Shown: positions 16,514-25,746, counted from the stretch's first letter. The stretch: DNA of 64,000 nucleotides from JAXHUE01 sp034189655 (GCA_034189655.1 JAXHUE010000004.1:28396-92395); one strand, 5' to 3'. Numbers and translations are program-made. Notes: generated by a model from the sequence alone, not told the origin.

Positions 16514-18093
16514 TGACTGTGCTGCAGCAGTTCGAGCAGTGGCTGCTCACCTACTGGCCGGGGTGGGCGGCATACCTGGTGCCGCCGCTGGTCGCCATAC
16601 TGGTCATCATCGTCTTCATGCTGGTCATGGTGATGCTTTACATCTACCTGGAGCGCCGCGGCATCGGCCGCTTCCAGGTGCGCCCCGGCCCCAACCGCGC
16701 CGGGCCCGCGGGCATCTTACAGCCGGTGGCCGACGCCATTAAGGTGCTGCTGAAAGAGGACATCGTCCCCTTTAAGGCCGATAGGTGGGTGCACTGGCTG
16801 GCCCCCATCGTCGTGTTCATGCCGGCGCTGGCCATACTGGCCGTCATCCCCTTCGGGGCCGGCACCATATTCGCCGACTTGAACATCGGCATCCTCTACG
16901 TGGTGGCCATATCCTCCTTGACGGTCGTCGGGCTGTTCATGGCGGGCTGGGGCTCCAACAACAAGTACACCTCGATCGCCGCCATGCGCGTCGTCGCCCA
17001 GATGGTGAGCTACGAGATACCGCTGGTGATCTCCATCGTCGGCGTGCTCATCGTGGCCGGCTCCCTCTCCATGGTGAGCATCGTCCAGGCGCAGCAGGTG
17101 CCCTTCTTCCTGCTCCAGCCGCTGGGATTTGTGATATTCTTCCTCTCCGCCACCGCCGAGATCAACCGCAGCCCCTTCGACCTGCTGGAGGCGGAGTCCG
17201 AGATCATCACCGGCTACCACATCGAGTACTCGGGGATGAAGTTCGCCCTGTTCTACCTGGGGGAGTACGGCCACGCCCTGGCCGCCTCTGCCATCATCGC
17301 CACGCTGTTCCTGGGCGGGTGGACCGGGCCGCTCCTGCCGCCGTTCCTGTGGTTCCTGGTCAAGATCATCGCCGTCTTCGTCTCCCTGCTGTGGCTGCGG
17401 GCCACGCTGCCGCGGCTGCGGGTCGACCAGCTCATGGGGTTCGCCTGGAAGGGGCTGTTCCCGCTCTCGATATTGAACCTGTTCATCATCGGCATAGAGA
17501 AGGCGATATGGCCCGCCTTCCCCTGGCAGCTCATGTTCGCCAACATCGCCATCGCCGCGCTGCTCATCGTGCTGTGGAGCAGCCTGTTCCGCGTACCCGG
17601 CGAGGGGGCGAGCTTCCGCCACTACGGGCGGGGCATGGCCAAGGGGATGGCGCTCACCTTCAGGCACCTGTTCCGCCGCCCCATCACCGTGGCCTACCCC
17701 GAGGTGAAGTTGACCCCCTCCAAGCGCATCCGCGGCAACCGCCTGGTCTTCGACCTGGAGCGGTGCAACGGCTGCCGCGCCTGTGTCCGCGCCTGCCCGA
17801 TATCGATAATTGAGATGCAGACCTCCAAGGGGGAGAAGGGCTTAAATGTGGACAGCCTGGAGGTGGACTTCGGGCGCTGCATGTTCTGCGGGCTGTGCGT
17901 CGAGGCCTGCAACTTGGACGCCCTCTTCTTGAGCCGGGACTACGAGCTGGCGAGCTACCGCCGCGGAGACCTGGTGATGGACAAGGCGCGGTTCGTGGCC
18001 GAGGAGAAGCGCCCCAGCGCCTACGCCCACGAGGATATGGAGGAGGAGTTGCCGGCGCAGACCATGCTCATCTTTCGCGGGGAGAAGAAGTAG
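16513..18093 (+). CDS. nuoHI: Fused complex I subunits H and I (NuoH-NuoI)
   Basis: One 526-residue reading frame that joins two normally separate proteins. Residues 1-370 are NuoH with about eight membrane helices. They carry ERRGIGRFQVRPGPNRAG at about residue 48 and the quinone-site segments AEINRSPFDLLEAESE and GYHIEYSGMKFALFYLGEY. After a linker ending in PITVAYPEVKLTPSKRIRG, residues about 410-490 are the NuoI ferredoxin with CNGCRACVRACP (from residue 418) and CMFCGLCVEACN (from residue 456). The second motif lacks the usual trailing proline. No stop or frameshift interrupts the join. The fusion ties the 2x[4Fe-4S] electron feed directly to the membrane heel of the complex. Confidence 0.93.
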   Translation: MTVLQQFEQWLLTYWPGWAAYLVPPLVAILVIIVFMLVMVMLYIYLERRGIGRFQVRPGPNRAGPAGILQPVADAIKVLLKEDIVPFKADRWVHWLAPIVVFMPALAILAVIPFGAGTIFADLNIGILYVVAISSLTVVGLFMAGWGSNNKYTSIAAMRVVAQMVSYEIPLVISIVGVLIVAGSLSMVSIVQAQQVPFFLLQPLGFVIFFLSATAEINRSPFDLLEAESEIITGYHIEYSGMKFALFYLGEYGHALAASAIIATLFLGGWTGPLLPPFLWFLVKIIAVFVSLLWLRATLPRLRVDQLMGFAWKGLFPLSILNLFIIGIEKAIWPAFPWQLMFANIAIAALLIVLWSSLFRVPGEGASFRHYGRGMAKGMALTFRHLFRRPITVAYPEVKLTPSKRIRGNRLVFDLERCNGCRACVRACPISIIEMQTSKGEKGLNVDSLEVDFGRCMFCGLCVEACNLDALFLSRDYELASYRRGDLVMDKARFVAEEKRPSAYAHEDMEEELPAQTMLIFRGEKK

Positions 18094-18590
18094 TGGAGAC
18101 CGGGCTCACCGTCGCGTTCTGGATACTGGCCGTCGGGGTCGTCGGCTCGGCGCTCGCCGTCGTCCTCCTGCGCGACGTATTTCGCGCCGCCCTGTTCCTG
18201 GTGCTGTGCTTCTTCGTCGTGGCCGGGATATATGTCGTCTTGAGCGCCGATTTCCTGGCTGGGGCCCAGGTGCTGGTGTACGTGGGTGCCGTGGCCGTGC
18301 TCATCATCTTCGCCATCATGCTCACCCGCGATGCCCGGCGGGGGAGCCCGTCGGGCCGCTTCCGCCTGCCCGCGCTCCTGGTCGGGCTCCTGTTCCTGGG
18401 GGCCATGGTCTTCGTGGTGCTGGCCACGGACTGGCAGGTGGTCGCGGGGATACCCAACGAGCCCACCACGACATCGATCGCCCAGGCCCTCTTCGGCGAG
18501 GGCGGGGGCTATATACTCCCCTTTGAGATAGCGGCGGCGCTCCTGCTCGCCGCCGTGATCGGGGCTATTGTACTGGTGAGGGATAAGTAG
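18093..18590 (+). CDS. nuoJ: Complex I subunit J (NuoJ)
   Basis: A 165-residue membrane protein from the GTG at 18093, which overlaps the nuoHI stop. Five helices are predicted by eye, including the helix-3 segment QVLVYVGAVAVLIIFAIML, whose pi-bulge region moves during coupling. It is a core membrane subunit between NuoA/H and NuoK. The frame continues upstream without a start signal, so the overlapping GTG is preferred. Confidence 0.92.
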   Translation: METGLTVAFWILAVGVVGSALAVVLLRDVFRAALFLVLCFFVVAGIYVVLSADFLAGAQVLVYVGAVAVLIIFAIMLTRDARRGSPSGRFRLPALLVGLLFLGAMVFVVLATDWQVVAGIPNEPTTTSIAQALFGEGGGYILPFEIAAALLLAAVIGAIVLVRDK

Positions 18591-18592
18591 CG

Positions 18593-18898
18593 ATGGTCGT
18601 TGGCCTGGAGCACTTCCTGATACTCTCGGCGGTACTGTTCGCCATCGGGCTCTACGGGGCGTTCGCCAAGAAGAACGCCATCGTCATCCTGATGTGCATC
18701 GAGATCATGCTGAACGCGGTCAACATCGCCATGGTGGCCTTTGCCCGCTACGGCGACATCATCATCGGGCAGGTATTCGCCCTGTTCATCATGGTGGTGG
18801 CCGCCGCCGAGGTCGCAGTGGGTCTGGCCATAATCATATCCATCTATCGCAGCCGGGACACGGTGGACGTGGAGGACGTGGACCTTATGAAGTGGTAG
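18593..18898 (+). CDS. nuoK: Complex I subunit K (NuoK)
   Basis: A 101-residue three-helix protein of exactly the family length. The conserved membrane glutamates are in CIEIMLNAVNI and VVAAAEVAVGLA, as required for the proton channel. GAGGGATAAG precedes the ATG, two bases after nuoJ. Confidence 0.94.
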   Translation: MVVGLEHFLILSAVLFAIGLYGAFAKKNAIVILMCIEIMLNAVNIAMVAFARYGDIIIGQVFALFIMVVAAAEVAVGLAIIISIYRSRDTVDVEDVDLMKW

Positions 18899-18928
18899 CC
18901 GGCGACAAGTACACGAGGAAGGGGTCAC

Positions 18929-20863
18929 ATGCCGCCTGAAGCAGTACTGGCAATATTTCTCCTGCCCTTCTTCTCGTTTGCCGTCATCTCCTTCATCATC
19001 CGCCCCTTCCTCGATACCCACTCCCGCTATAGCGGCTACGTGGCGGTGGGCACCATCGGCATATCCCTGGTGCTCTCCCTCTGGGCCCTGGTCGAGGTGG
19101 TAGGGGCCCCCGGCCACGTGCTCCCCATGCCCGACTACCACTGGCTCTCCGTGGGCGATACCGTCATCAGGCTGGGGGTCACCGTGGACACGCTCACCGT
19201 GGTGATGCTGGTCGTGGTGACCGTGGTGAGCCTGATGGTGCAGATATACTCCCAGGGCTACATGCACGGAGACCCCGGGTACTCCCGCTACTTCGCCTTC
19301 ATGCTGCTGTTCACCGGCTCCATGCTGGGGCTGGTGCTTGCCGATAACCTGCTGTTCCTCTACGTGTTCTGGGAGGGGGTGGGCCTGTGCTCCTACCTCC
19401 TCATCGGGTTCTGGTTCCACAAGCCTGAGGCGGCGGCGGCGGCCAAGAAGGCCTTCATCGTCACCCGCCTGGGCGACTTCGGCTTCCTGGCCGCCATACT
19501 GCTGCTGTACGCCAACACCGGCACCTTCGATATCGGTGAGCTCAACCACCTGGCGGTGGCCGGCTTAATAGGCGGCTCGCTGCTCACCTGGGCCGCCATC
19601 GGCGTCTTCGCCGGTGCGGTGGGCAAGTCGGCGCAGTTCCCGCTGCACACCTGGCTCCCCGACGCCATGGAGGGCCCGACGCCGGTGAGCGCGCTCATCC
19701 ATGCCGCCACCATGGTGGCCGCCGGCGTCTACCTGGTGGCGCGGATGTTCCCCCTGTTCGCCAGCTCCCTTGAGGCCATCACGGTGGTGGCCATCATCGG
19801 GGGCTTCACCGCCATCTTCGCCGCGACCATGGGCCTGGTGATGAACGATATCAAGCGGGTGCTGGCCTACTCCACGGTGAGCCAGCTTGGCTACATGATG
19901 CTGGGGCTGGGGGTGGTGGGGATCTCCGTGGCCAGCGGCCACTTAGACGTCGAGCACGGGCTGGCGCTGGGGGTGGCGGTGGGCATATTCCACCTGTTCA
20001 ACCACGCCTTCTTCAAGGCCCTCCTCTTCCTGGGGGCGGGGAGCGTGAACCACGCCACCGGCACCTTCGATATGAGGCTCATGGGGGGGCTTAGGCGTGC
20101 CATGCCCTGGACCTTCGCCACCTTCGTCATCGCCTCGCTGAGCCTGGCTGGCATATGGCCACTGGCCGGGTTCTGGAGCAAGGAGGGCATACTGGCCCAC
20201 TCGCTTGAGTCTATGCCCATACTCTTTGCCCTGGCCATGATAACGGTGTTCATGACCGCATTCTACATGTTCCGAGCGGTGTTCCTCACCTTCGGCGGTG
20301 AGTACCGCGGCGGCGACCCCCACGCCCACCACCGGGATGGTGGACACGGCGAACCCCACGAGTCGCCGCTGGTGATGCTGGGGCCCATGGTGCTGCTCGC
20401 CGTGCTCGCCGTGGCCTCGGGGTGGTTCCCGGTGAGCGAACTCCTGGGCGGTGAGTCCCACGGCTTCTTCGGCGCCCTGGCCAGCCCGCTGGCCTGGGGC
20501 TCGCTGGCGCTGGCCGGGCTGGGGATCCTGCTGGCCTACGCCATGTACAGCGCGCGGTGGATCAAGCCAGAGGCGGTGGGGCGGCTGTTCGCCCCGTTCT
20601 ACACCCTGTTCTCGCGCAAGTACTGGATGGACGAGCTCTATGAGCGGGTGTTCGTGGTGCGCATACTGGTGGACGGGCTCTTCGCCGTGCTGAACTGGTT
20701 CGATGCCTCTATCGTGGATGGGGCGGTGAACGGCGTCGCCGGCGGCACGGTGTATGCCGGGAGGGTCTTACGCCGCGTGGAGAGCGGTCAGCTTCAGGCC
20801 TATGGGCTGGCCATATTCATTGGGATACTGGCAATAGTAGTCACCGTCCTGGTAGTGGGATGA
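18929..20863 (+). CDS. nuoL: Complex I subunit L (NuoL, proton channel)
   Basis: A 644-residue antiporter-like subunit with the usual 15-16 helices and the C-terminal lateral-helix extension. Family motifs include LFLYVFWEGVGLCSYLLIGF, GKSAQFPLHTWLPDAMEGPT (channel Lys and the discontinuous helix) and LAYSTVSQLGYMMLG. A His-rich loop (DPHAHHRDGGHGEPH, about residue 465) may bind metal or simply be a surface loop. AGGAAGGGG precedes the ATG. Confidence 0.95.
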   Translation: MPPEAVLAIFLLPFFSFAVISFIIRPFLDTHSRYSGYVAVGTIGISLVLSLWALVEVVGAPGHVLPMPDYHWLSVGDTVIRLGVTVDTLTVVMLVVVTVVSLMVQIYSQGYMHGDPGYSRYFAFMLLFTGSMLGLVLADNLLFLYVFWEGVGLCSYLLIGFWFHKPEAAAAAKKAFIVTRLGDFGFLAAILLLYANTGTFDIGELNHLAVAGLIGGSLLTWAAIGVFAGAVGKSAQFPLHTWLPDAMEGPTPVSALIHAATMVAAGVYLVARMFPLFASSLEAITVVAIIGGFTAIFAATMGLVMNDIKRVLAYSTVSQLGYMMLGLGVVGISVASGHLDVEHGLALGVAVGIFHLFNHAFFKALLFLGAGSVNHATGTFDMRLMGGLRRAMPWTFATFVIASLSLAGIWPLAGFWSKEGILAHSLESMPILFALAMITVFMTAFYMFRAVFLTFGGEYRGGDPHAHHRDGGHGEPHESPLVMLGPMVLLAVLAVASGWFPVSELLGGESHGFFGALASPLAWGSLALAGLGILLAYAMYSARWIKPEAVGRLFAPFYTLFSRKYWMDELYERVFVVRILVDGLFAVLNWFDASIVDGAVNGVAGGTVYAGRVLRRVESGQLQAYGLAIFIGILAIVVTVLVVG

Positions 20864-20882
20864 GCATAGTGGAGGGTGCGTT

Positions 20883-22364
20883 TTGAGCGTCCCCTATCTC
20901 TCGTTGATAGTGTTCCTGCCCGTCATCGGGGCCATAGTCATCGCGCTTATGCCCGGTGCCACCCTGCGGCGGGTGAAGCTCACCGCGGCGCTGTTCACCG
21001 CGGTGCCCTTCCTCATATCCATCGCCCTGTTCCCCATGTTCAACGGCGCGCTCGGTGGGCAGCCGCAGTTCGTGGAGCAGGCGCAGTGGATACCGGCCAT
21101 CAACGTCCAGTACTTCCTGGGCGTAGATGGGCTGAGTCTGCCCATGGTGCTGCTCACCACCATGCTCGGCTTCCTCGCCGTGCTCGTCTCGTGGAAGGTA
21201 GAGATGAGGGTGCGCGAGTACTTTGCCTGGCTCCTGGTGCTGGAGACGGGCATCCTGGGGGTGTTCTGCTCACTGGACCTCATCCTGTTCTTCCTCTTCT
21301 GGGAGGTGGAGCTGGTGCCGATGTACTTCCTCATCTCCATCTGGGGCTCGGGGAGGAAAGAGTACTCGGCGATGAAGTTCGTGATATACACCCTGGTGGG
21401 CAGCGCCTTCATGCTGGCCGGCATCCTGCTGCTGTACCACTACGGCCACAGCTTCGACATGGTGGCGCTCGCCGCCATGGGGCTGGAGCCCGTCATGGGC
21501 TCCATGATGGCAGCGACGATGTTCTTCCTCCTCTTCTTTGGCTACGCGGTGAAGCTGCCGGTGTTCCCGCTGCACACCTGGCTCCCCGACGCCCATACCG
21601 ATGCCCCCACCGCGGTGAGCGTCATCCTGGCCGGCGTGCTGCTCAAGATGGGGGGCTACGGCATGATCAGGGTGTGCGTGGGCATATTCCCCCAGGCCAG
21701 CGAGCGGTTCGCCCCGCTCCTGGTGGCCCTGGCCGTGGTGAGCGTGCTCTACGGGGCGGCGGTGACGGTGCGCCAGACCGACTTGAAGCGGCTCATCGCG
21801 TACAGCAGCGTGAGCCACATGGGGTACGTGCTCCTGGGCGTCTTCGCCTTGAGCCAGGTGAGCCTGACAGGGGCCACGCTCCAGATGTTCAGCCACGGCA
21901 TAGTGACCGGGCTCCTCTTCGCCATGGTGGGCCTGTTGTACGATAAGAGCCACCAGCGCAGCATCCCCAGGCTGGGCGGAATGGTGCGGCACATGCCGGT
22001 GATCGCGGTGGTGTTCAGCGTGGCCGGGCTGGCCTCGCTGGGCCTCCCCGGCACCAGTGGCTTTGCCGCCGAGTTCCTGGTCTTCCTGGGCAGCTTCAAC
22101 AGCTCGGTGGTGCCCGGCATCGAGGTCTACACCATCCTGGGTGTGCTGGGCATCGTGATCACCGCGGGCTACATCCTGTGGATGCTGGAGCGCGTGTTCT
22201 ACGGCCCGGTCAGGGAGGAGTACGAGGGGGTGGCCGACGCCGACCGCCTGGAGAAGTTCACCATATTCTTCCTGGTGGCGGCCATCATGGTGATCGGCAT
22301 CTACCCCAGGCTGCTCACCGACATAATCAAGGTGGGGATACTGCCCATGGTGGGTGGGATGTGA
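20883..22364 (+). CDS. nuoM: Complex I subunit M (NuoM, proton channel)
   Basis: A 493-residue antiporter-like subunit starting at a TTG (20883) behind GGAGGG. It contains the essential glutamate in FWEVELVPMYFLI, the channel stretch VKLPVFPLHTWLPDAHTDAP and the LIAYSSVSHMGYVLLG motif. The next gene is a Nudix hydrolase, not nuoN. Confidence 0.95.
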   Translation: MSVPYLSLIVFLPVIGAIVIALMPGATLRRVKLTAALFTAVPFLISIALFPMFNGALGGQPQFVEQAQWIPAINVQYFLGVDGLSLPMVLLTTMLGFLAVLVSWKVEMRVREYFAWLLVLETGILGVFCSLDLILFFLFWEVELVPMYFLISIWGSGRKEYSAMKFVIYTLVGSAFMLAGILLLYHYGHSFDMVALAAMGLEPVMGSMMAATMFFLLFFGYAVKLPVFPLHTWLPDAHTDAPTAVSVILAGVLLKMGGYGMIRVCVGIFPQASERFAPLLVALAVVSVLYGAAVTVRQTDLKRLIAYSSVSHMGYVLLGVFALSQVSLTGATLQMFSHGIVTGLLFAMVGLLYDKSHQRSIPRLGGMVRHMPVIAVVFSVAGLASLGLPGTSGFAAEFLVFLGSFNSSVVPGIEVYTILGVLGIVITAGYILWMLERVFYGPVREEYEGVADADRLEKFTIFFLVAAIMVIGIYPRLLTDIIKVGILPMVGGM

Positions 22365-22376
22365 GGCAGGGGCCGC

Positions 22377-22832
22377 ATGTCGAGCGGGTCGATACTGGTG
22401 GCAGTGGGGGCGGTGATCGAGGACGACGCCGGGCGCATCCTGCTGGTGCGGCACGTGCCGGAGCGGGGTGGCTTCTGGCGGGGGAAGTGGATATGCCCCG
22501 GGGGCAGGCTGGAGTACGGGGAGCGCATTGAGGAGGGCATCGTGCGGGAGGTGATGGAGGAGACCGGGCTGGAGATAGCACTCACCAGGCCGCTCCTCCC
22601 CTTCGAGACCGTGGTGCGGGAGGGGGCAGATATCCAGCTACACGTGATATATATCGACTACATGGCCAGGCTGGAGAGGGGCCAGTTACGCCCCGCCTCC
22701 GATGTCGGCGAGGGCATGTGGGTATACCGGGAGGACATCCCGGCGATGTGGGCAGAGCTCCACGACGATACCAAGCGGCTGCTTAAGATAGCACTGGGGG
22801 AGGGCATTGAACCTTTATCTGCTCAGTCCTGA
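22377..22832 (+). CDS. Nudix hydrolase embedded in the nuo operon
   Basis: A 151-residue Nudix protein with a complete Nudix box (GGRLEYGERIEEGIVREVME then ETGL), so it is probably an active, Mg-dependent pyrophosphohydrolase. The N-terminal VAVGAVIEDDAGRILLVRH resembles MutT or ADP-ribose-type enzymes, and the substrate is unknown. It starts 12 bases behind nuoM and its last 26 bases overlap the TTG start of nuoN in another frame, so it is a settled member of the operon. This gene is not part of complex I in other organisms. A link to nucleotide or NAD(H) housekeeping is speculation. Confidence 0.88.
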   Translation: MSSGSILVAVGAVIEDDAGRILLVRHVPERGGFWRGKWICPGGRLEYGERIEEGIVREVMEETGLEIALTRPLLPFETVVREGADIQLHVIYIDYMARLERGQLRPASDVGEGMWVYREDIPAMWAELHDDTKRLLKIALGEGIEPLSAQS

Positions 22833-24225
22833 GCTTAGCCTGCTGGCGCTGGCGCTGGTGGTCATCCTGCTCGACCTGTTCGTCACCCAGAAGCGGGTGC
22901 TCGCAGTGGTGGCCGTGGGTGGGCTCATCGTGCCCGTGGCCTTCACCATCGCCCTGTGGGGGGTGCAGGCCACCACCTTCAACGGCATGCTGGTGGTGGA
23001 CGAGTTCGCCCTCTTCTTCAAGCTGCTGTTCATGGGGTGTGCCGCGCTGGTCATCCTCTCCTCGGTGGACTACGTAGTCAAGTTCCGTGCCTTCCAGGGC
23101 GAGTACTACGCACTGGTGCTGCTGGCTGCGGTGGCCATGATGCTCACCGCGGCCACCGGCGAGCTCATCTCCATCTACCTGGCGCTGGAGATGAGCAACC
23201 TGGCGCTGTATGCCTTGAGCGGCTTCTTGAAGGACCGCAAGTCGAGCGAGGCCGGCCTTAAGTACCTCCTCCTGGGGGCGGTGGCCTCGGCGGTGTTCCT
23301 CTACGGCATGGCCCTGATATACGGCATAACGGGCACCACCCACCTCGCCGAGATCGCGGCCGCCATCCCGGCGGGGGGCCTGGCCGCCAACCCGGCGCTG
23401 CTCATGGGGGTGGCGATGCTCGTCGCCGGCTTCGGCTTCAAGATAGCCACCGTGCCCTTCCAGATGTGGATCCCCGACGTGTACGAGGGGGCGCCGACGC
23501 CCATCACCGCCTACCTCTCCGTTGCTAGCAAGGCGGCGGGCTTCGCCGTCATCCTGCGCGTGTTCTACGTGGCGCTGGGCCCGGTGAGCCTGGACTGGAG
23601 CACCATATTCGCCGTGCTCGCCGCCATCACCATGACCCTGGGCAACGTGGTGGCCATCGCCCAGAGGAACATAAAGCGCATGCTGGCCTACTCCAGCATC
23701 GCCCAGGCGGGCTACATCATGATGGGCCTGGCCGCGGTGACCGCCGTGGGCCAGAGCGCCCTGCTCTTCTTCCTGGCTGCCTATGCCCTGACCAACCTGG
23801 GGGCCTTCATCGCCATCATCGCCATCTCCGGCAAGACCGATAGCGACGAGATCGCGGACTACTCAGGCATGTGGCGGCGCGCCCCGCTCATCACGCTGGC
23901 CCTCGCCCTGTGCCTGATCTCGCTCACTGGCATACCGCCCACGGCGGGGTTCATGGCCAAGGTCTACATATTCAGCGCCGCCGTCGACTACGGCCTGGCG
24001 TGGCTGGTAGTGGTGGCAGTGATCAACACCGCCATCTCCGCCTACTACTACCTGCGGGTGGTGAGGGTGATGTTCCTGGGGGCCCCTGCCTCCGAGGAGG
24101 CGGTGCCCTCGTCGGGGGCACTCCGCGCCGCCCTCTCCATCGCCTGTGCCGGCGTGCTCATCCTCGGCGTCTTCCCCTGGCTCCTGCTCCAGGTCGCCGA
24201 GTCCGCCGCGGGCCTGTTTTCTTGA
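22807..24225 (+). CDS. nuoN: Complex I subunit N (NuoN, proton channel)
   Basis: A 472-residue antiporter-like subunit, starting at a TTG (22807) behind GGGGGAGGG. It shows the family motifs YLALEMSNLALYALSGF, FKIATVPFQMWIPDVYEGAP (channel region) and MLAYSSIAQAGYIMMG. It ends the nuo operon. The stop codon lies inside the -35 box of the next promoter. Confidence 0.94.
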   Translation: MNLYLLSPELSLLALALVVILLDLFVTQKRVLAVVAVGGLIVPVAFTIALWGVQATTFNGMLVVDEFALFFKLLFMGCAALVILSSVDYVVKFRAFQGEYYALVLLAAVAMMLTAATGELISIYLALEMSNLALYALSGFLKDRKSSEAGLKYLLLGAVASAVFLYGMALIYGITGTTHLAEIAAAIPAGGLAANPALLMGVAMLVAGFGFKIATVPFQMWIPDVYEGAPTPITAYLSVASKAAGFAVILRVFYVALGPVSLDWSTIFAVLAAITMTLGNVVAIAQRNIKRMLAYSSIAQAGYIMMGLAAVTAVGQSALLFFLAAYALTNLGAFIAIIAISGKTDSDEIADYSGMWRRAPLITLALALCLISLTGIPPTAGFMAKVYIFSAAVDYGLAWLVVVAVINTAISAYYYLRVVRVMFLGAPASEEAVPSSGALRAALSIACAGVLILGVFPWLLLQVAESAAGLFS

Positions 24226-24250
24226 CAGCTATAAGCGGCGGTGGTAGACT
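24222..24250 (+). promoter_or_regulatory. Promoter of the 24304-30783 operon
   Basis: TTGACA (24222-24227), a 17-bp spacer and TAGACT (24245-24250). The -35 box overlaps the end of nuoN. The start would be near 24257, directly ahead of the leader hairpin at 24262. Confidence 0.55.
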
Positions 24251-24261
24251 TCCTCTGTGCG

Positions 24262-24280
24262 CACCCCGCATCTCGGGGTG
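24262..24280 (+). promoter_or_regulatory. Leader hairpin ahead of the acyl-CoA synthetase-like gene
   Basis: A perfect 7-bp stem CACCCCG/CGGGGTG with a 5-base loop (24269-24273). No T run follows, so it is not a standard terminator. It lies at the very 5' end of the predicted transcript and may stabilise the mRNA or end nuo transcription weakly. Confidence 0.4.
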
Positions 24281-24303
24281 TGAGTTCATCTCTTGGAGGA
24301 GCG

Positions 24304-25746
24304 TTGTCCCCGGGGCACCCGCTCGATGACATATTCATGCCCAGGTCGATAGCGGTAGTCGGTGTCTCTACCAACGAGCTGCGGGAGAGCATTGCCGGCT
24401 GGGTGCCGCGCCTGCTCAGCTTCGGCTACGAGGGCCAGATATACCCCATAAACCCCCGCGCCTCCGAGATCATGGGGATGACCGCCTATCCCAGCGTCCG
24501 CGCCATCCCCCACCCCGTGGACTACGCCATCTTCAACATTCCGGCGCGCAGCACCCCCGAGGCCATGGCCGACTGCGCCGCCCGCGGGGTCAAGGGGGTG
24601 CACTGCTTCACCGCCGGCTTCGCCGAGACGGGCCGGGACGAGGGGCGGGCCCTGGAGCGTGAGCTTACGCGCATCGCCCGCGAGGGGGGGGTGCGCGTCA
24701 TCGGACCCAACTGCATGGGCGTCTACTGCCCCCGCGGCAGGCTCTCGTTCTATCCCACCTTCTCTCCCGAAGTGGGCAATGTCGGCATGCTGGCCCAGAC
24801 CGGCGCCGGCACCATCAGGCTGGTGAGCCAGGCCAACCACCGTGGGATCACCTTCAGCAAGGTGATAAGCTACGGCAACGCCTGCGACCTCGATGCCCCG
24901 GAGCTCATCGGCTACCTGGCCCAGGACGCGGATACCGAGGTCATCGCCTGCTACATAGAGGGGGTGAACGACGGCCGCGCCTTCCTCCAGGCGGTGCGGG
25001 AGTGCTCCCGGCGCAAGCCGGTGGTGGTGTTGAAGGCCGGGGCCACCGAGAGCGGTGCCCAGGCGGCGGCGTCGCACACCGCCTCGCTCGCCGGGAGCGC
25101 CCAGGCGTGGCGGTCGTTCTTCCGCCAGAGCGGGGCCATCGCCGTGGAGGGCCTGGAGGAGATGGTGGACACCCTGGTCGCCCTGCGCCTGGTGCGCTGC
25201 CCCCGCGGGCCGCGGGTGGGCATCGTGGGGCGTGGCGGCGGCATCGGGGTCATCGCCGCCGACATCTGCGAGCGGGTAGGCCTCACCGTCCCCGCCTTCA
25301 GCGCAGAGACCAGGGAGCGGCTCGCCGCCATCAACCCCGAGGCAGGGGCCAGCGTGAGGAACCCGGTGGAGACCGCACTGGGCCTGGCCGGGGCCTCCCA
25401 GTTCTACCGGGAGGGGCTGGCCCTGGTCGATGCCGACCCCGGCATCGACCTCATCATCTCTCACATCGGGCTCGACGTCTACGGTGGCTGGGGCCCCTCG
25501 CTCGCCGAGCAGCTGGGGGAGACCGTCGGCATACTCATCGAGGAGGCGCAGACGCTGGAGAAGCCGGTGGCCCTGGTACTCTACGCCGGGCACCGCCCGG
25601 ACGCCATCGAGGCGGTGGCCCAGGCCCAGGAGCGCTGCCGGGAGGCGGGCCTGGCGCTGTTCTACTCCATGGAGGGCGCGGCCCGCGCGGTGAGCAATAT
25701 CATTCGCTACCATGCCTTCCTGGATGAGGGCGAGGGGGTGTCGTGA
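24304..25746 (+). CDS. CoA-binding protein, alpha subunit-like part of an ADP-forming acyl-CoA synthetase
   Basis: About 480 residues from the TTG at 24304, which follows GGAGGAGCG. The N-terminal Rossmann-type CoA-binding domain has FMPRSIAVVGVSTNE. A succinyl-CoA ligase-like flavodoxin domain pair follows, with the phospho-His loop ASHTASLAG that aligns with the catalytic His region of ACD alpha subunits. The ATP-grasp (beta) half is absent here and not adjacent. It could work with a beta subunit encoded elsewhere for ATP-yielding acyl-CoA cleavage, or be a regulatory CoA sensor. First gene of a tight seven-gene operon. Confidence 0.75.
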   Translation: MSPGHPLDDIFMPRSIAVVGVSTNELRESIAGWVPRLLSFGYEGQIYPINPRASEIMGMTAYPSVRAIPHPVDYAIFNIPARSTPEAMADCAARGVKGVHCFTAGFAETGRDEGRALERELTRIAREGGVRVIGPNCMGVYCPRGRLSFYPTFSPEVGNVGMLAQTGAGTIRLVSQANHRGITFSKVISYGNACDLDAPELIGYLAQDADTEVIACYIEGVNDGRAFLQAVRECSRRKPVVVLKAGATESGAQAAASHTASLAGSAQAWRSFFRQSGAIAVEGLEEMVDTLVALRLVRCPRGPRVGIVGRGGGIGVIAADICERVGLTVPAFSAETRERLAAINPEAGASVRNPVETALGLAGASQFYREGLALVDADPGIDLIISHIGLDVYGGWGPSLAEQLGETVGILIEEAQTLEKPVALVLYAGHRPDAIEAVAQAQERCREAGLALFYSMEGAARAVSNIIRYHAFLDEGEGVS

